From Deltaproteobacteria bacterium (lineage in GTDB: Bacteria; Desulfobacterota; DSM-4660; Desulfatiglandales; Desulfatiglandaceae): a stretch of DNA of 64,000 bases. Positions 1-8,240 of this stretch are shown here, one piece after another. Each line of letters starts with the position of its first letter. The stretch's first letter is position 1. Position numbers and translations under genes: made by a program. Where the stretch lies: contig JAFDIS010000007.1 of assembly GCA_019307945.1 (NCBI GenBank), positions 30,176 through 94,175 on the forward strand. Direction: 5' to 3'. The notes beneath the pieces were generated by a model. That model was not told the DNA's origin. It was given only the letters and a program-made list of their open reading frames with translations, and searched no databases.

Positions 1-609
1 CTTTTGCAGCGCCTCCAGCGCACCCTCCCCGAGAGACGCGTAGTTGGACTCGAACTCCAGGAGCAGGGAGGTCAATAGCGGTTCGCGGGCAATCTCCCGG
101 CCCGCAGCCTTGGCCAGGCTCACGGACGGGGAAAGGCCTTCTTCCGGGTGCCAGTTCACGTTGAGCCCCAGGCCCAGCACCACGGATTCCACCCTGCTGC
201 CCGCCGCGGAAAACTCGGTCAGAATCCCGCCCAGTTTCTTTCCCTCGACATAGAGATCATTGGGCCACTTGATGCCCGGGGAAACCCCGCAGACTTCCTC
301 CGCGGCGGCTACCGCGGCCAGGGCAAGGATCATGGTGAGCCGGAAGACCTCTGCGGGGCGCAATGGCGGGCGCATCACCAGGGACACGAGGAGGTTTGTA
401 TTTTTGGGTGATTCCCACCGCCTTCCCAATCGGCCCCTCCCAGCGGTCTGCTCGTCGCAAAGCACGACAGTGCCTTCGGGCGCGCCCCGTGATGCCAGGT
501 CCCGAGCCAGGCGGTTGGTGGAATCCAAGGACTCCCGGTAGACCAGGTTCCGGTTGAATAGGGAGGGGCCGAGGGCCGCCTCGATTTGCGGGATGGAAAG
601 CTGTTTCAT
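1..609 (-). CDS. birA: Biotin--[acetyl-CoA-carboxylase] ligase, partial (C-terminus beyond window)
   Basis: This enzyme activates biotin with ATP and attaches it to the lysine of biotin carboxyl carrier proteins. The ATG at 609 opens 203 in-frame codons that run off the left edge. Visible family motifs are the DSTNRLA segment near residue 30, the biotin/ATP loop GRGRLGRRW (about 57-65) and the KWPNDLYV...KKLGGIL segment (about 110-125). The protein begins directly with the catalytic fold and has no N-terminal winged helix, so it is a group I ligase that should not act as a DNA-binding repressor. It starts 14 bases after the ABC permease stop, so it is probably co-transcribed with the importer; a functional link is unproven. 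The C-terminal cap domain lies outside the window. Confidence 0.93.
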   Translation of the reverse strand, partial: MKQLSIPQIEAALGPSLFNRNLVYRESLDSTNRLARDLASRGAPEGTVVLCDEQTAGRGRLGRRWESPKNTNLLVSLVMRPPLRPAEVFRLTMILALAAVAAAEEVCGVSPGIKWPNDLYVEGKKLGGILTEFSAAGSRVESVVLGLGLNVNWHPEEGLSPSVSLAKAAGREIAREPLLTSLLLEFESNYASLGEGALEALQK

Positions 610-623
610 GGGCCTTGCCCTTG

Positions 624-1418
624 CTAACCCCTCCACGGTATGAGTTTTCGCTCTACTCGCCCCAGCAGCCATGACAGGAAGAGCCCCAGCCCGGATAGCA
701 GCATGATCCCGAAGAGCAGGCGGGTGGTCTGCATGAGGTCCGCGGCCGACAGGATAAGAAATCCGACCCCACTTTCCGCCGCAATCATCTCGGCCGTGAC
801 CACCAGGAGCAGGGCGATCCCCACCCCCAGCTTCAGCCCGGCGAAGATCATGGGCAGGCTTGCGGGCAGGATGACCTTTCGCACCACTCCCCACCGTCCC
901 GACCCCAGGGACAGGGCCGCTTTCACCAGCAAGGGGTCTACGTTCCGAACGCCGGCCCGGGCATTGATGGCCACGGGGAAAAACACCCCGAGGCCGATCA
1001 CCGCCACCTTGGACGCCTCGCCTATCCCCAGCCACAGGATCAGTAGGGGCAGCACCGCGATCTTGGGAACCGGGTAGGTGGCGGCAACGAGAGGGTGGAT
1101 CGCATCGTCCGCCTTTTGGGAAAACCCCAGGGCCACGCCCAGCAGAACCCCTAAGCCCGCCCCGACGGCAAAACCGCTTCCGATACGCCACAGGCTCGCG
1201 GCCAGATGGGAAAAAACCTCCCCGCTTCGGGTTATCTCCCAACCTGAAAGGAGCACCTGGGTCAAGGGCGGAAGAAAAAAAGGAGAGACCCAACCCGACC
1301 GGCCTACCGCCTCCCAGAGGCCCAGTACCACCAGCACGGTCAAGACCCCCAGGCGCCGGTCCTTCCGCCGTTCCAGGAAGCCGGCCTTGTCCCGCACCAC
1401 TGTGCCTTCCCTGCTCAT
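624..1418 (-). CDS. ABC transporter permease, SsuC/TauC (nitrate/sulfonate/taurine-type) family
   Basis: This is an inner-membrane permease of 264 residues, the usual length for the BPD_transp_1 family. The N-terminus is charged, followed by about six hydrophobic segments. The EAA-type cytoplasmic loop (AALSLGSGRWGVVRKVILPASLP, read in two parts, around residues 165-188) contacts the ATPase. Its start overlaps the end of the ATPase gene by four bases, indicating translational coupling in an importer operon (binding protein, ATPase, permease). The family moves nitrate, sulfonates, taurine, pyrimidine precursors, riboflavin or other aromatics, and the sequence alone does not identify the substrate. 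Confidence 0.88.
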   Translation of the reverse strand: MSREGTVVRDKAGFLERRKDRRLGVLTVLVVLGLWEAVGRSGWVSPFFLPPLTQVLLSGWEITRSGEVFSHLAASLWRIGSGFAVGAGLGVLLGVALGFSQKADDAIHPLVAATYPVPKIAVLPLLILWLGIGEASKVAVIGLGVFFPVAINARAGVRNVDPLLVKAALSLGSGRWGVVRKVILPASLPMIFAGLKLGVGIALLLVVTAEMIAAESGVGFLILSAADLMQTTRLLFGIMLLSGLGLFLSWLLGRVERKLIPWRG

Positions 1419-2194
1419 GACCCGGTCCCTTCCGCCGCTCCGCCCACGCCCCGCACCAGGCCCCAGATCCGTTCCAGGTATTCCACGTAGCGGGGCTCCA
1501 CCTTGATGCGCTCCTCCCGCGGCCGGGGCAGGTCCACACGCACCTTTTCTCGGATAACGCCGGGCCTGCCCGTGAGGACGATTACCCGGTCTGCAAGAAA
1601 CACCGCCTCGGGGATATAATGGGTGATGTAGAGCACGCTCTTTGCCGTGGCCTCATAGATCCTGCTGAGTTCGAGCTGCATGTCCATGCGGGTCTGGGCG
1701 TCCAGGGCGCTGAAGGGCTCGTCCATGAGCAGGAGGCCCGGGTCCACGGCCAGGGCCCTTGCGATGGCCGCGCGCTGCTTCATGCCCCCCGAAAGCTGGT
1801 GAGGGTAGTGCGCCTCGAAACCCTCCAGGCCCACCAGGGCGAGCCATTCCCGGGCGCGCCTCCGGCGATCCCTGCGCGCCACGCCCAGTTCCTCGAGGCC
1901 GTAACGGACATTGCCTTCCACGCTCCGCCAGGGGAACAGGGCAAGGTCCTGAAACACCACCGCTGTCCTGGGCCTTCCGTTCAAGGAGGCGCCGTGGAAG
2001 CGCACCCTGCCCGTGCTGGGGGCCAAGAGGCCCGCCACGATGTTGAGAAGCGTGGACTTGCCGCACCCGGACGGGCCCACCAGGGCCACGAACTCACCCT
2101 CCTCGATGGCAAAATCCACCCTGCCCAGTGCCTGGGTTTGCGGACCCTTGGGGTGATCGTATGCCTTTGAAACCCCTTCGACAACGGTGCGCAT
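1415..2194 (-). CDS. ABC transporter ATPase, SsuB/TauB family
   Basis: This is the ATP-hydrolysing subunit of the importer, 259 residues. Walker A is GPSGCGKST (about 40-48), the ABC signature is LSGGMKQR, and Walker B with the catalytic Glu is LLLMDEPF followed by the D-loop SALDAQTR. The H-loop histidine is in the YITHYIPEA segment. It lies two bases downstream of the binding-protein stop and overlaps the permease by four bases. The length and the lack of an extra C-terminal domain fit the nitrate/sulfonate/taurine subfamily. Transport energetics are family knowledge; the substrate is unknown. Confidence 0.9.
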   Translation of the reverse strand: MRTVVEGVSKAYDHPKGPQTQALGRVDFAIEEGEFVALVGPSGCGKSTLLNIVAGLLAPSTGRVRFHGASLNGRPRTAVVFQDLALFPWRSVEGNVRYGLEELGVARRDRRRRAREWLALVGLEGFEAHYPHQLSGGMKQRAAIARALAVDPGLLLMDEPFSALDAQTRMDMQLELSRIYEATAKSVLYITHYIPEAVFLADRVIVLTGRPGVIREKVRVDLPRPREERIKVEPRYVEYLERIWGLVRGVGGAAEGTGS

Positions 2195-2196
2195 GC

Positions 2197-3231
2197 TCAG
2201 GGACCCAGCTGTGAAAGGGCCTTTTCCACGAGTGTGGTGTCCACTATCTTGGCGGGGTCGGGGCGTTTCTGCAAGAGGCCGTTTTCGTGGTACCAGTTGA
2301 TCTGCGTGCCGATGTCTTGTGCCAACAGGACCCCGTTGCGATCGTTGTAGTTGAGGCCCCGGGCGATGAGGTCAGGCTTTCGGCCCGTGTACTTGGAAAT
2401 GGTGTCCATCACGCGGTCGAAGGCGGGACCCCGGATCTCTTTTCCATCCACCCGCTGGAGGCAATTGTCGTAATAGACGCGGCAACCGCGGATATAGGCC
2501 CGCAGGAAGGAAAGGGCCGTGGCCTTCTGCCGGGCCACGCTCCCCGACAGAAAGATCCCCGCGATCTGGTAGGAAAGGTGCTCGCTCACCCAGAACATGC
2601 GGTGCCCCATCTTCCTGGCCTCCATCACGCTGCAAAAGGGCTGCACCATGAAGGCGGTCTCGATGCGGTTGGTGGCCACGGCGTCCATCATGTTCTTGAC
2701 GCCGCCTAAGGGGGTCACCCGCACCCGGGAGGGAGGGATGCCGTGTTTTTGGAGAACCCGGCCCAACATATAGTGAAACGTGGAACCGATCTGGGTCACC
2801 CCCACCCGGCGGCCCGGAAGGTCCTGGATGCGCCGCAGGCCCTTGTCCCAGGCCTCGTTGCTCACCATGAGTCCCACCAATTGATAGCCGGGCCAGACCC
2901 TTCCCTTGTCCGCCACGATCCGCGCGTCCAGACCCCCTGCCAGGGCGTTGTAGAGCCCTGCCGTGAGCCCCGTGGCCCCCACGTCGATGTCCCGGCCCGC
3001 AAGGGCCACAGCCACGGGCTGGGCCGACTTCATGAACCTGAGTTCCACGGAGAGCCCCTCTTCCTTGAAATACCCCTCTTCCACGGCGATAAACACGGGC
3101 GCTGAGGAGGTGAGCCGCAACACCCCCACCCGAAGGGGCTCCGCACCCAGGGGCCCAGCGCCCCACAAAGACACAACTACCAGGAAAAAGACTGCCACCG
3201 CCTGGATCACACCACTGCCCCGCTTCGCCAT
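2197..3231 (-). CDS. ABC transporter substrate-binding protein, NMT1/THI5-like (SsuA-type)
   Basis: This is a periplasmic solute-binding protein of 344 residues. The ATG at 3231 is chosen because GGAGGG lies five to six bases upstream and the protein then opens with a Sec signal peptide (basic MAKRGSG, a hydrophobic stretch, cleavage near LGA-EPLRVG). An upstream in-frame GTG at 3255 would add eight residues ahead of the signal. The mature start, LRVGVLRLTSSAPVFIA followed by EEGYFKEEGL, is typical of NMT1-like proteins that bind nitrate, sulfonates or aromatic/vitamin precursors. It heads the importer operon and is divergent from mqnE, sharing a control region that contains a palindromic operator. 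Co-regulation with menaquinone genes is inferred from that layout. Confidence 0.86.
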   Translation of the reverse strand: MAKRGSGVIQAVAVFFLVVVSLWGAGPLGAEPLRVGVLRLTSSAPVFIAVEEGYFKEEGLSVELRFMKSAQPVAVALAGRDIDVGATGLTAGLYNALAGGLDARIVADKGRVWPGYQLVGLMVSNEAWDKGLRRIQDLPGRRVGVTQIGSTFHYMLGRVLQKHGIPPSRVRVTPLGGVKNMMDAVATNRIETAFMVQPFCSVMEARKMGHRMFWVSEHLSYQIAGIFLSGSVARQKATALSFLRAYIRGCRVYYDNCLQRVDGKEIRGPAFDRVMDTISKYTGRKPDLIARGLNYNDRNGVLLAQDIGTQINWYHENGLLQKRPDPAKIVDTTLVEKALSQLGP

Positions 3232-3267
3232 GCGCACCCTCCATACAATGCACAATGCAGAAAATTG

Positions 3268-3296
3268 TTGTCAACCACGGATTGAGCGCCTATTAT
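3268..3296 (+). promoter_or_regulatory. Predicted sigma70 promoter of the mqnECFLP operon
   Basis: TTGTCA at 3268-3273 and TATTAT at 3291-3296 are separated by 17 bases; each matches five of six consensus bases. The start point would fall inside the palindrome at 3297-3310, a position expected for repression. Confidence 0.6.
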
Positions 3297-3320
3297 TGAC
3301 CAAGTGGTCACCCCTGTCAA
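3292..3320 (-). promoter_or_regulatory. Predicted sigma70 promoter of the ABC importer operon
   Basis: On the minus strand TTGACA (3320-3315) and AATAAT (3297-3292) are exactly 17 bases apart. The palindrome 3297-3310 lies in the spacer, so a bound dimer would block polymerase. This promoter overlaps the oppositely directed mqnE promoter. Confidence 0.62.
3297..3310. promoter_or_regulatory. Palindromic operator TGACCA-AG-TGGTCA
   Basis: This is a perfect 6-2-6 inverted repeat. It lies in the spacer of the leftward promoter and just after the -10 of the rightward promoter, so one dimer could control both. Its size suits a TetR- or GntR-family regulator. The TetR gene at 10617-11279 is the nearest candidate, but no copy of the palindrome was seen upstream of that gene. 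Confidence 0.6.
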
Positions 3321-3387
3321 GCCCAGGTGGCCTAACCCACCGTTTCGACCGACCAAAGGGGTGGCGGAAAGGAGACCTCCGGCGCAG

Positions 3388-4536
3388 ATGCAACCTCGAA
3401 GGACCGGCCCTGTGTCCATTCCCAGCAGCGCCCTGCGGCGCCTACGGGACGATCGCCTGGCCGCGGTGGCGGATAAGATCACGAACGGCGAAAGGCTCGG
3501 GGCCCGGGAGGCCCAAGCTTGCCTGGAAACCCACGACCTTGCGGGGCTGGGAAGCCTGGCCCTGGCCGTGCGATCCGCTCTTTACGGAACCCGGGCCTTT
3601 TACGTGGCGAATCTCCATCTCAACTATACGAACGTCTGCGGAAACCGCTGTGCCTTCTGCGCGTTTCACCGTGACGCCGGGGCCCCGGACGCCTACACCC
3701 TGACCCCGGAGGAGGCGGCCCGCACCGTGCGGGAAAGCCCGGTGCCGGGGCTCTGCGAGGTCCACGTGGTGGGGGGATGCCATCCGGAACTCCCCTTCGA
3801 ATACTACACCGCCCTGCTCCGAGCCCTGAAGGCCCAAAGGCCCGGCCTCGGGCTCAAGGCCTTTACCGCCGTGGAGGTCCAGCACATGGCGGACCGGGCG
3901 GGTCTCACGGTCGCCCAGTGCCTCCGGGAACTGAAGGCCGCAGGCCTTTCAGCCATGCCGGGCGGGGGTGCTGAAATCTTCTCCCTGCGCCTTCACCGGG
4001 ACCTGTTCCCCTCCAAGATTGACGGGGACCGGTGGCTTTCCATCCACGGCGAGGCGCACGCCCTAGGCATCCGCTCCAACGCCACCATGCTCTTCGGCCA
4101 TCGGGAGACGGTGCAAGAGCGCGCCCGGCACCTCCTCCGCCTCCGGGACCAGCAGGACCGCACCGGAGGGTTTCAGGCCTTCATTGCCCTGCCCTTTCAC
4201 CCCGAAAACACGCCTATGGCCCACCTTCCGGGACCCAGCGGCGTGGAGATCCTCAAGACCATTGCCACGGCCCGGCTGGTCCTTGACAATGTTCCCCACA
4301 TCAAGGCCTACTGGGTGATGCTGGGTCTCAAGCTGACCCAGGTGGCCCTGTCCTTTGGTGCCGACGACCTGGAAGGCACCATTGTCCGGGAGCGCATCGC
4401 CCACCAGGCCGGGGCCCGCACGGCCCCGGGGCTTTCACTGGAGGAGCTGGCGCACCTGGTGCGGGAGGCGGGCTTTGAGCCCGTGCGCCGGGACACGTAT
4501 CACCGTGAGGTGGCAGAAGCCGAGGAGGCGGCCTGA
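3388..4536 (+). CDS. mqnE: Aminofutalosine synthase MqnE (radical SAM)
   Basis: MqnE joins 3-[(1-carboxyvinyl)oxy]benzoate to the adenosyl part of SAM, giving 6-amino-6-deoxyfutalosine, the first committed nucleoside of the futalosine menaquinone route. The protein has 382 residues from the ATG at 3388, which follows an AAAGGAG sequence about 12 bases upstream; in-frame GTGs at 3304 and 3361 are alternatives. The [4Fe-4S] motif CGNRCAFC places cysteines at 84, 88 and 91, preceded by the family signature NLHLNYTNVC. Further family features are PGGGAEIFS and the FGADDLEGT segment near the C-terminus. It shares one base with mqnC (TGATG). MqnE and MqnC resemble each other closely; the ordered pair and the CAFHRDAGAPDAYTL segment support this assignment. 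Confidence 0.92.
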   Translation: MQPRRTGPVSIPSSALRRLRDDRLAAVADKITNGERLGAREAQACLETHDLAGLGSLALAVRSALYGTRAFYVANLHLNYTNVCGNRCAFCAFHRDAGAPDAYTLTPEEAARTVRESPVPGLCEVHVVGGCHPELPFEYYTALLRALKAQRPGLGLKAFTAVEVQHMADRAGLTVAQCLRELKAAGLSAMPGGGAEIFSLRLHRDLFPSKIDGDRWLSIHGEAHALGIRSNATMLFGHRETVQERARHLLRLRDQQDRTGGFQAFIALPFHPENTPMAHLPGPSGVEILKTIATARLVLDNVPHIKAYWVMLGLKLTQVALSFGADDLEGTIVRERIAHQAGARTAPGLSLEELAHLVREAGFEPVRRDTYHREVAEAEEAA

Positions 4537-5618
4537 TGAAGGCGCTCAAGGAAGCCCTGGCCCAGGCCCAACAGGACGTCCTGGATCAGGAAGCGGCCCG
4601 GGCCCTTTATGAGCAGGCCGACCTTCCCACCCTGGGGCAGTTGGCCCATGCGGCCCGTCTTCGGCACAACCCAGAGCCCGTGGTGACCTATGCCGTGGAC
4701 CGCAACATCAACTACACGAATGTCTGCGTGTCCCGGTGCGCCTTTTGCGCTTTCTGCAGAGACCGGGATCACCCGGAGGCCTACGTGATGGACCGCGAGA
4801 CCCTGGAGAAGAAATGCGATGAGACTCTGGCCCTGGGAGGAACGCACATCCTCTACCAGGGGGGGCTTCATCCGGGGCTGGACCTTTGGTGGCACGAAGA
4901 ACGGGTGCGGTTCATGCGCCAAAAGGGCCTTCATGTCCACGGTTTCAGCCCCCCGGAGATCGTCTTCTTGGCGGAACGCTCCGGCCTTAGCATCGCCGGG
5001 GTCCTGGAACGCCTCGTCAGAGCGGGCCTCGGGTCCATCCCCGGGGGCGGGGCCGAAATCCTTTCAGACCGGGTCCGGCAACAGATTTCTCCCCGAAAGG
5101 CCTCCACGTCCCAATGGCTGGAGGTGATGGAAACCGCCCACGGCCTGGGCCTCAAGACCACGGCCACCATGATGTTCGGGCATGTGGAGACCGTGGAAGA
5201 CCGGCTGTTACACCTCTTTGCCGTGCGCAAACTGCAGGAGAAAACCGAAGGGTTTACCGCCTTCATCCCCTGGCCCTACCAGCCGGGGCCGGGGATCGTT
5301 CGCGCAGGCCCCACAGGCGGGGCAGCCTACCTGCGCATGCTGGCCCTGTCCCGCCTCGTGCTTCACAATGTTCCCCATGTGCAGGCCTCGTGGGTGACCC
5401 AGGGCGCGGCCATCGGTCAGGTGGCCCTCCATTTCGGAGCCGACGACCTGGGCTCCACCATGATCGAAGAGAACGTGGTGGCCGCAGCGGGCGTGAGCCA
5501 TCGCCTTTCCGAGGCCCAGATGGTGCACCTGATCGAATCGGCGGGTTTCAGGGCCCGCCAGCGGGACGTCCTCTACCGGCCCGTATCCTGCGACCCGGAG
5601 GTCCAAGGATCATGTTGA
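4536..5618 (+). CDS. mqnC: Cyclic dehypoxanthinyl futalosine synthase MqnC (radical SAM)
   Basis: MqnC cyclises dehypoxanthinyl futalosine, the product of MqnB, through a SAM-derived radical. The protein is 360 residues, normal for the family. The radical SAM motif CVSRCAFC gives cysteines 64, 68 and 71, after the NINYTNVC signature. Other family segments are YQGGLHPGLDL, IPGGGAEIL and FGADDLGSTM. It overlaps the mqnE stop by one base and the mqnF start by seven, so the operon is translationally coupled. Paralogy to MqnE and to F420-pathway CofH makes naming by similarity alone risky, but the neighbouring deaminase, decarboxylase and prenyltransferase settle the pathway. Confidence 0.92.
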   Translation: MKALKEALAQAQQDVLDQEAARALYEQADLPTLGQLAHAARLRHNPEPVVTYAVDRNINYTNVCVSRCAFCAFCRDRDHPEAYVMDRETLEKKCDETLALGGTHILYQGGLHPGLDLWWHEERVRFMRQKGLHVHGFSPPEIVFLAERSGLSIAGVLERLVRAGLGSIPGGGAEILSDRVRQQISPRKASTSQWLEVMETAHGLGLKTTATMMFGHVETVEDRLLHLFAVRKLQEKTEGFTAFIPWPYQPGPGIVRAGPTGGAAYLRMLALSRLVLHNVPHVQASWVTQGAAIGQVALHFGADDLGSTMIEENVVAAAGVSHRLSEAQMVHLIESAGFRARQRDVLYRPVSCDPEVQGSC

Positions 5619-6811
5619 CGCACCGGGCCGCCTGGGCCATGATGGAGCCCCGGCACTGGATCGCCTCACCGGCGGTCACCTTGGAGGGAAACCGGATCGT
5701 TTCCGTGGCTGGCGGCTCCCGCGCCAGGACCCAAGGGCCGGTGGTGGATCACGGCCCAGGGGTCATCCTCCCAATCCTGGTCAACGCCCACACGCACCTG
5801 TCCCTTTCGGCGCTCAGGGGGCGATTGCCCTGGGATCGGGGATTTGTCCCCTGGGTCCAGGCACTGATGAAGGAACGCGCCGCCCTTTCGGAGGCCCAAG
5901 CCCTCGGGGCCTGTGGGAAAGCGGTGGAGGAAATGACGCGAAGGGGCGTGGGCGCCGTGGGGGAATTCGGACCCCACGTGGCGGTGGAAAAGGCCCTGGG
6001 GCCTTCGCCCCTTGCCGCGCGGGTGTGGCTGGAGTTTTTCGGTGACGCGCGGAGGCTTCCGCCCTTGCCCGGAGACACTCAAGGGATTTCATGGGCCTAT
6101 GCGGCCCACGCCCCCCACACCGTGAGCCCCGGGGGGCTCTGCCGCATCAGAGAGCAGGACCGGCGATCCGGCCGCCCCTTCTGCCTGCACCTGGCCGAAT
6201 CCCGGGAAGAGGTCCTTTTCCTGGAACAGGGAGGGGGGCCCTGGGCGGAATTTTTGGCCTCCTTGGGCCTGGACTTTTCAGCATGGGGTCTTCCGGTGGG
6301 CTCACCAGTGGCCTACGCCCACAGGCTGCGGCTCCTGGATTCGAACACCCTGGCGGTCCACCTGACCCAGGCGGGGGAAGAGGACTTGGACCTCCTGGCC
6401 GGTACCGGCACCCGGGTCTGTGTCTGCCCCCGCTCCAACTGGAACCTCCATCGCAGGCTCCCCCCCCTGGAGGAAATGGTGCGCAGGGGACTCGAGCCCG
6501 CCCTGGGCACGGATTCCCTGGCCAGCGTCCATACCCTGGACCTGTTCGACGAGATGGGTTTTGTGGCAGAGCAGTTCCCGGGGCTTTCGCCCGATACCAT
6601 CCTGGCCATGGTAACGCTTTGGGGCGCAAGGGCACTTCACCTGCCGGGCCGGGGCACCCTGATCCCCGGGAGCAGGGCAGGCCTGATCTTCGTGGGCCTC
6701 GAGGCCCGCAACCCTTCCGAGGCGGCCCTCCGGCTCGTTTACGGGGAGTTTGAACGTGTAATCCGGCTGGAGGCCCCCAGCATAGGCAAGGAGGAAACCC
6801 GTGGCCTTTGA
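5612..6811 (+). CDS. mqnF: Aminodeoxyfutalosine deaminase MqnF (amidohydrolase family)
   Basis: MqnF deaminates 6-amino-6-deoxyfutalosine to futalosine. The ATG at 5612 overlaps mqnC and gives 399 residues; the same frame is open further upstream, but that part is antiparallel coding shadow. Metal-site motifs of the amidohydrolase superfamily are visible: NAHTHLSLS, AHAPHTVSP, the HLAESREE segment, AVHLTQAGEED, CPRSNWNLH and GTDSLAS. The C-terminal part (ALHLPGRGTLIPGSRAGLIFVG) forms the composite beta-sandwich. Presence of both MqnF and MqnB indicates the two-step route through futalosine rather than the direct MTAN-type hydrolysis. A generic TRZ/ATZ-family deaminase would be the alternative call without this context. 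Confidence 0.88.
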   Translation: MLTHRAAWAMMEPRHWIASPAVTLEGNRIVSVAGGSRARTQGPVVDHGPGVILPILVNAHTHLSLSALRGRLPWDRGFVPWVQALMKERAALSEAQALGACGKAVEEMTRRGVGAVGEFGPHVAVEKALGPSPLAARVWLEFFGDARRLPPLPGDTQGISWAYAAHAPHTVSPGGLCRIREQDRRSGRPFCLHLAESREEVLFLEQGGGPWAEFLASLGLDFSAWGLPVGSPVAYAHRLRLLDSNTLAVHLTQAGEEDLDLLAGTGTRVCVCPRSNWNLHRRLPPLEEMVRRGLEPALGTDSLASVHTLDLFDEMGFVAEQFPGLSPDTILAMVTLWGARALHLPGRGTLIPGSRAGLIFVGLEARNPSEAALRLVYGEFERVIRLEAPSIGKEETRGL

Positions 6812-8240
6812 CAACCTGCAGTCCCTCCTGGCGCCCCTGGAAAAGGCCGGGGAGCTAACACGCATCCGGGAACCCTTGAGCCCCCGCCTGGAGATCACCG
6901 AGGTGAGCGACCGGGTGGTAAAGGCGGGGGGGCCGGCGCTTCTCTTTGAAAGGCCCCGTGGGTTCAAAATCCCGGTGCTTACAAACCTTTACGGGTCGAT
7001 GGAGCGCGTGCGCACCCTTTTCGGGATCCAGGAACTGGACGACCTGGGGGCCCGCATCCGGCAGTTGTTGGACCTCGAGCCCCCGCGGAGCTGGATCGCA
7101 AAGCTCAAGCTCCTTCCCCGCCTCAAGGAGGTGGCCCAGGTCTTTCCCAGAGAGGTCCAGAAGGCCCCGTGCCAGGAGGTCGTCCAGACCGAGGACGCGG
7201 ACCTCACCGATCTTCCCATCCTCACCTGCTGGCCCGGTGACGGGGGTCCTTTCATCACCTTGCCCGTGGTGGTGACCAGACATCCCGTCACGGGCAAGCG
7301 CAACGTGGGCATGTACCGCATGCACGTCTACGACGGTCGGACCACCGGCATGCACTGGCACATCCACAAGGGGGGAGCGGCCCAGTTCCGGGACGCGCGG
7401 CCTGACGTGCCTTTTCCTGTGGCCGTGGCCTTGGGTCCGGATCCCATCACCACCTACTGCGCCTCTGCACCCCTTCCCGAAGGGATGGACGAGTTCACGC
7501 TCGCGGGATTCCTTAGACAACGTCCCGTGGACCTCGTGAAATGTGTGACCAACGACCTCATGGTGCCGGCCGAAAGCCAGTTTGTTCTGGAAGGATATGT
7601 GAAGCCGGGGGAAATGCGCCGGGAGGGCCCGTTCGGAGACCACACCGGCTTCTACTCCCCGGCCGGCGACTACCCCGTGTTTCACCTGACCGCCGTGACC
7701 CGGCGACGAAACCCCATCTACCACGCTACGGTCGTGGGATACCCTCCCATGGAAGACGGCCTGCTGGGAAAAATCACAGAACGCCTCTTTCTTCCCCTGA
7801 TCCAACAGCAACTTCCGGAAATCCTGGACATGAACCTGCCCGTGGAGGGCTGTTTTCACAACCTTTGCTTCGTGCGCATCGACAAACGCTACCCGGGCCA
7901 TGCACAAAAGGTCATGCACGCCCTCTGGGGAATGGGTCAGATGATGTTTGCCAAGATGATCTTCGTGTTCGACCGGGAGGTGGACGTGCAGGACATCTCC
8001 CAGGTGCTCTTTTACCTGGGCAGCCACGTTGATCCGGGCCGGGACACCACGGTGGTGCGTGGGCCGGTGGACGCCCTGGATCATGCGGCGGACATGTCTC
8101 ACCTGGGAACCAAGATGGGCCTGGACTGCACTAAAAAATGGCCGGAGGAAGGCTATGGCCGCCGGTGGCCCGAACGGATCGTCATGAGCCGGGAAGTCCG
8201 AAAAAAGATCGACGCGCTGTGGGGAAGGCTGGGGTTTTGA
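6801..8240 (+). CDS. mqnL: UbiD-family menaquinone biosynthesis decarboxylase MqnL
   Basis: This prenylated-FMN-dependent decarboxylase is thought to remove the carboxyl group of the naphthoate ring late in the futalosine pathway. The GTG at 6801 is supported by AAGGAGG ending six bases upstream; the protein has 479 residues, the usual UbiD length. The UbiD core is seen in PARKPGD-like segments such as VPAESQFVLEGYVKPGEMRREGPFGDHTGFYSP and the ITERLFLPLIQQQLPEILDM region (read in parts). It needs a UbiX-type (MqnM) flavin prenyltransferase, which is not encoded in this window. It overlaps mqnF by 11 bases and mqnP by one base. Confidence 0.9.
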   Translation: MAFDNLQSLLAPLEKAGELTRIREPLSPRLEITEVSDRVVKAGGPALLFERPRGFKIPVLTNLYGSMERVRTLFGIQELDDLGARIRQLLDLEPPRSWIAKLKLLPRLKEVAQVFPREVQKAPCQEVVQTEDADLTDLPILTCWPGDGGPFITLPVVVTRHPVTGKRNVGMYRMHVYDGRTTGMHWHIHKGGAAQFRDARPDVPFPVAVALGPDPITTYCASAPLPEGMDEFTLAGFLRQRPVDLVKCVTNDLMVPAESQFVLEGYVKPGEMRREGPFGDHTGFYSPAGDYPVFHLTAVTRRRNPIYHATVVGYPPMEDGLLGKITERLFLPLIQQQLPEILDMNLPVEGCFHNLCFVRIDKRYPGHAQKVMHALWGMGQMMFAKMIFVFDREVDVQDISQVLFYLGSHVDPGRDTTVVRGPVDALDHAADMSHLGTKMGLDCTKKWPEEGYGRRWPERIVMSREVRKKIDALWGRLGF

